Below are positions 24,301 to 25,440 of a DNA stretch of 25,440 nt, piece by piece. Below the pieces are notes generated by a model. That model worked only from the letters and a program-made list of their open reading frames with translations. It did no database searches and was not told the origin of the DNA. Source of the stretch: an uncultured Prevotella sp. (lineage in GTDB: Bacteria > Bacteroidota > Bacteroidia > Bacteroidales > Bacteroidaceae); contig CAKMOD010000020.1 of NCBI GenBank assembly GCA_927910885.1, positions 1-25,440 of the forward strand, given 5' to 3'. Position 1 is the first letter of the stretch, and every line of letters starts with the position of its first letter. Made by a program: the position numbers and the translations under genes.

Positions 24301-25010
24301 TTTGGTAAATTAGCCTTTTCAGCCAATGCTTTCCAATCCTCAGCAGGGATAGCAAACTGTGCAGTAACGGTAGTATCCTTTACATCACGATAGCAACCAG
24401 GCTGGTTCAGCTCATGGCTTGACAAACCTGTACCTGCGCCTGGTGAATATGGCTGAATGGTATAGCCCTTATACAGCAAGCCCTTGTTATAGAGTTGCTT
24501 GAGAAGCCACCACAATGTCTCAATATATTTGTTATCGTAAGTAATGTATGGATGCTCCATATCAACGAAGTAGCCCATTTCCTCTGTTAACTGCTTCCAT
24601 TCAGCAGTAAACTTCATTACATTCTCACGACACTTATGGTTGTATTCCTCTGTTGAGATATATTTGTCAGATGCGTGGTTGTCGATATCTTTCTTCGTGA
24701 TACCCAACTCTTTCTCTACACCCAACTCTACTGGCAATCCATGGGTATCCCAACCCGCCTTGCGATGCACTTGGAAACCTTGCATAGTCTTGTAGCGGTT
24801 GAAAGTATCCTTAATTGCACGTGCCAATACATGGTGAATACCAGGATGTCCATTAGCTGATGGAGGTCCCTCGAAGAAGATGAACTGTGGGTCGCCCTCA
24901 CGTTCATCAATACTCTTGTGGAAGATATCTTTCTTCTCCCACTCTTTCAATACTTCCTGATTTGTGCTAACAAGGTCAAGTCCCTTGTGCTCGGCGAATT
25001 TCTTTGCCAT
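21345..25010 (-). CDS. ileS: Isoleucyl-tRNA synthetase
   Basis: A 1221-residue class I synthetase that charges tRNA-Ile. Signatures are FFEGPPSANGHPGIHH (45-60, the HIGH site as GIHH), AGWDTHGLPVE (85-95), the editing-domain TTTPWTLPSNVAL (249-261) and DDGTGIVHIAPTFG (397-410), NDWNLSRSRFWGTPLPIW (577-594), the DVWFDSGSMP block, and KMSKH (777-781) instead of KMSKS. The length and motif form suit the long, eukaryote-like IleS type common in Bacteroidota, which also lacks a C-terminal zinc cysteine cluster; whether it is mupirocin-insensitive is not shown by sequence alone. A promoter precedes it, and the lspA unit follows on the same strand. Confidence 0.97.
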   Translation of the reverse strand: MAKKFAEHKGLDLVSTNQEVLKEWEKKDIFHKSIDEREGDPQFIFFEGPPSANGHPGIHHVLARAIKDTFNRYKTMQGFQVHRKAGWDTHGLPVELGVEKELGITKKDIDNHASDKYISTEEYNHKCRENVMKFTAEWKQLTEEMGYFVDMEHPYITYDNKYIETLWWLLKQLYNKGLLYKGYTIQPYSPGAGTGLSSHELNQPGCYRDVKDTTVTAQFAIPAEDWKALAEKANLPKQTWGKPCFVAWTTTPWTLPSNVALCVGPKIEYAVVETYNPYDAEKLTLVMAASRVAAYLKSEGEITDGGELPEYDRGDKYVPYRIVGRVMGTELEGLHYQQLMPWVKPVEQTGDFAPKFVNDYAAAHPEKVFASEDGRDKFVEMESEAFRIILGDYVTTDDGTGIVHIAPTFGADDAKVAKDANIPALYLISKKGQTRPMVDLQGKYFTIEELDQNFVKACVNEKAYGHHAGDYVKNAYDPRFNPDGVWDKKASEKEEDLNIILCMEMKQEGTAFNIQKHVHNYPHCWRTDKPILYYPLDSWFIKDTAKKERMVELNKTIRWQPESTGTGRFGNWLENLNDWNLSRSRFWGTPLPIWRDENRSEKCIGSVEELYNEIEKSVAAGIMEKNPLKEAGFVVGDFSQENYDKIDLHRPYVDDIVLVNDEGKPMHRESDLIDVWFDSGSMPYAQLHYPFEGEINTEGLKATGKTEAEYRDQLVHSCYEGTAVPPAFFPADFINEGVDQTRGWFFTLHAIATMVFDSVAFKNVISTGLVLDAKGNKMSKHVGNVTNPFEMMNKYGADPVRFYMMTNSEPWDNLKFDPEGVDECRRKFFGTLYNTYSFFALYANVDGYDATTCEAVKADAPEIDRWIISKLNSLIKGVTAELEDFDPTRAGRLIDSFVNNDLSNWYVRLNRKRFWGKEMSADKKSAYDTLYTCLMTVARLLAPFAPFYADQLYSDLGGKAESIHLDRWPVANEAVIDADLEARMDMAQRITSMVLALRRKVNIKVRQPLAQIMVPAIDATQKKHIGAVADLIKHEVNVKDLTFVEGQGILVKKVKCNFRVMGKKFGKLMKQVAARMDALSQEEIAALEAAGEFNFELEGQPIKVEAADVEIISEDIPGWLVSNEGNLTVALEVELTEELRREGMARELINRIQNLRKETGLEITDRISVVIEPHAEAAAAVESFGELIKTQVLANDITLAENNGADVEFDEFNLHIEIKKN

Positions 25011-25046
25011 ATTATCTAATTGTTTTGCTTATTTTCTAAATACCTG

Positions 25047-25078
25047 CAAAGATACAAATAACAACTGAAACTACCAAA
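25047..25078 (-). promoter_or_regulatory. Bacteroidota promoter for the ileS unit
   Basis: On the minus strand TTTG (25078-25075) is followed after 20 bases by TATCTTTG (25054-25047), an exact consensus pair. Transcription would begin near 25040, about 30 bases before the ileS ATG. Confidence 0.75.
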
Positions 25079-25325
25079 CTTTTTTATTATATGAAAGACA
25101 ATGCACTTTCTTTCATGCAAAGTATCAGTTCGAAATCTAATTCGTGTATCGATATTGTGTCTGTTTTTACTGATAGTGCTTTGAATACTATGCGAATTGA
25201 TAAAGGATAATTAGTTTTAGTGATTTAATAGCAAGTTTGGCTTAATGTAAGATGGTTAAGTTGGGTAGCTTTGTGTTTGTAGAATTCTTGAATTGTAAAG
25301 AAAAATCATATCTTTGATTTTTGTT
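25079..25325. other. Gene-free AT-rich stretch upstream of ileS
   Basis: No gene is supported. Two small palindromes are visible: ATGAAAGA/TCTTTCAT at about 25091-25115, and AAAAATCA (25301-25308) with TGATTTTT (25315-25322). A 39-codon plus-strand open stretch from 25091 to 25210 has no recognisable promoter and is considered chance. Confidence 0.5.
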
Positions 25326-25428
25326 GATGCTTAATTGGAGTCTTATTAACGCCCTTTAGGCTTCTAAAAGATGCCTTTGAAGTCTTATTAACGCCTTTTA
25401 AACGCTAATTAGGCACCTCTTACTGCGC
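25326..25428 (-). repeat. Dispersed repeat of four 20-22-nt modules (copy R)
   Basis: On the minus strand from 25417 the modules begin GGTGCCTAATTAGC, GGCGTTAATAAGAC, GGCATCTTTTAGAAGCC and GGGCGTTAATAAGACTCC, with lengths 22, 20, 21 and 22 and A-rich ends, then AAGCATC. The order and words match copy L at 5408-5509. Similarity continues upstream (GCGCAGTAAGA here, GTGCAAGAAAA in copy L). It points toward ileS, whose promoter lies about 250 bases downstream. Confidence 0.75.
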
Positions 25429-25440
25429 TGTTGTGGAACT

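Noticed and set aside
25091..25210. 39-codon plus-strand ORF upstream of ileS
   Set aside because: No promoter or recognisable domain; an open stretch of this length is expected by chance.
25266..25273. TAGCTTTG as a plus-strand promoter
   Set aside because: The nearest TTTG is 26 bases upstream, outside the usual spacing, and no plus-strand gene follows in the window.

Overview
The window looks like chromosome of an oral-type Prevotella or a close Bacteroidales relative. The basis is moderate-to-low GC, Bacteroidota promoters of the form TTTG-N19/20-TAnnTTTG without Shine-Dalgarno sites, and family content typical of that phylum: a GLPGLI protein, a carboxypeptidase-regulatory/TonB-like outer-membrane protein, a DUF4296 lipoprotein, an EF-G2 paralogue, a C69 dipeptidase, and the gene order ileS-dksA-like-lspA. 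Genus is inference; no rRNA or tRNA gene is present to settle it.

Left third (1-7300). On the minus strand there is a YhcH/NanQ-type sugar-isomerase-like protein with a well-formed promoter. Next comes a two-gene unit, a DASS/SLC13 dicarboxylate transporter followed by a small lipoprotein, ending in a strong hairpin terminator. Divergent to it on the plus strand are a lipoprotein metal-chelate binding protein and a FecCD/BtuC permease, with no ATPase beside them. A repeat-rich 505-base gap follows, then an NCS2 uracil/xanthine-type permease whose frame is broken at a T tract. A bidirectional terminator separates this from the next genes.

Middle (7280-11850). On the minus strand are hemW, whose protein carries a 20-residue insertion encoded by repeat DNA, and a small two-helix membrane protein. 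On the plus strand is a 720-residue EF-G paralogue that lacks the catalytic histidine of the GTPase domain and ends in a clear terminator. Between it and the next block lie an 89-bp MITE/REP-like palindromic element and a 53-residue membrane-protein gene with its own promoter.

Right half (11849-25010), all minus strand. An outer-membrane beta-barrel/GLPGLI pair with abutting stop and start codons lies downstream of a long housekeeping-and-envelope unit: ileS, a cysteine-free DksA-like regulator, lspA, a DUF4296 lipoprotein whose signal peptide is out of frame at an A7 tract, a 75-residue protein, a secreted M23 peptidase and a secreted C69 dipeptidase. Overlapping or near-abutting junctions (TAATG, ATGA, 7 and 17 nt gaps) argue for co-transcription from a promoter just upstream of ileS.

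The most unusual non-coding structure is a dispersed repeat built of about four 22-nt modules. One copy lies upstream of the NCS2 permease and one upstream of ileS, and both point toward the gene they precede. Three genes contain apparent frameshifts at homopolymers, which could be biological (decay or slippage switching) or sequence error.
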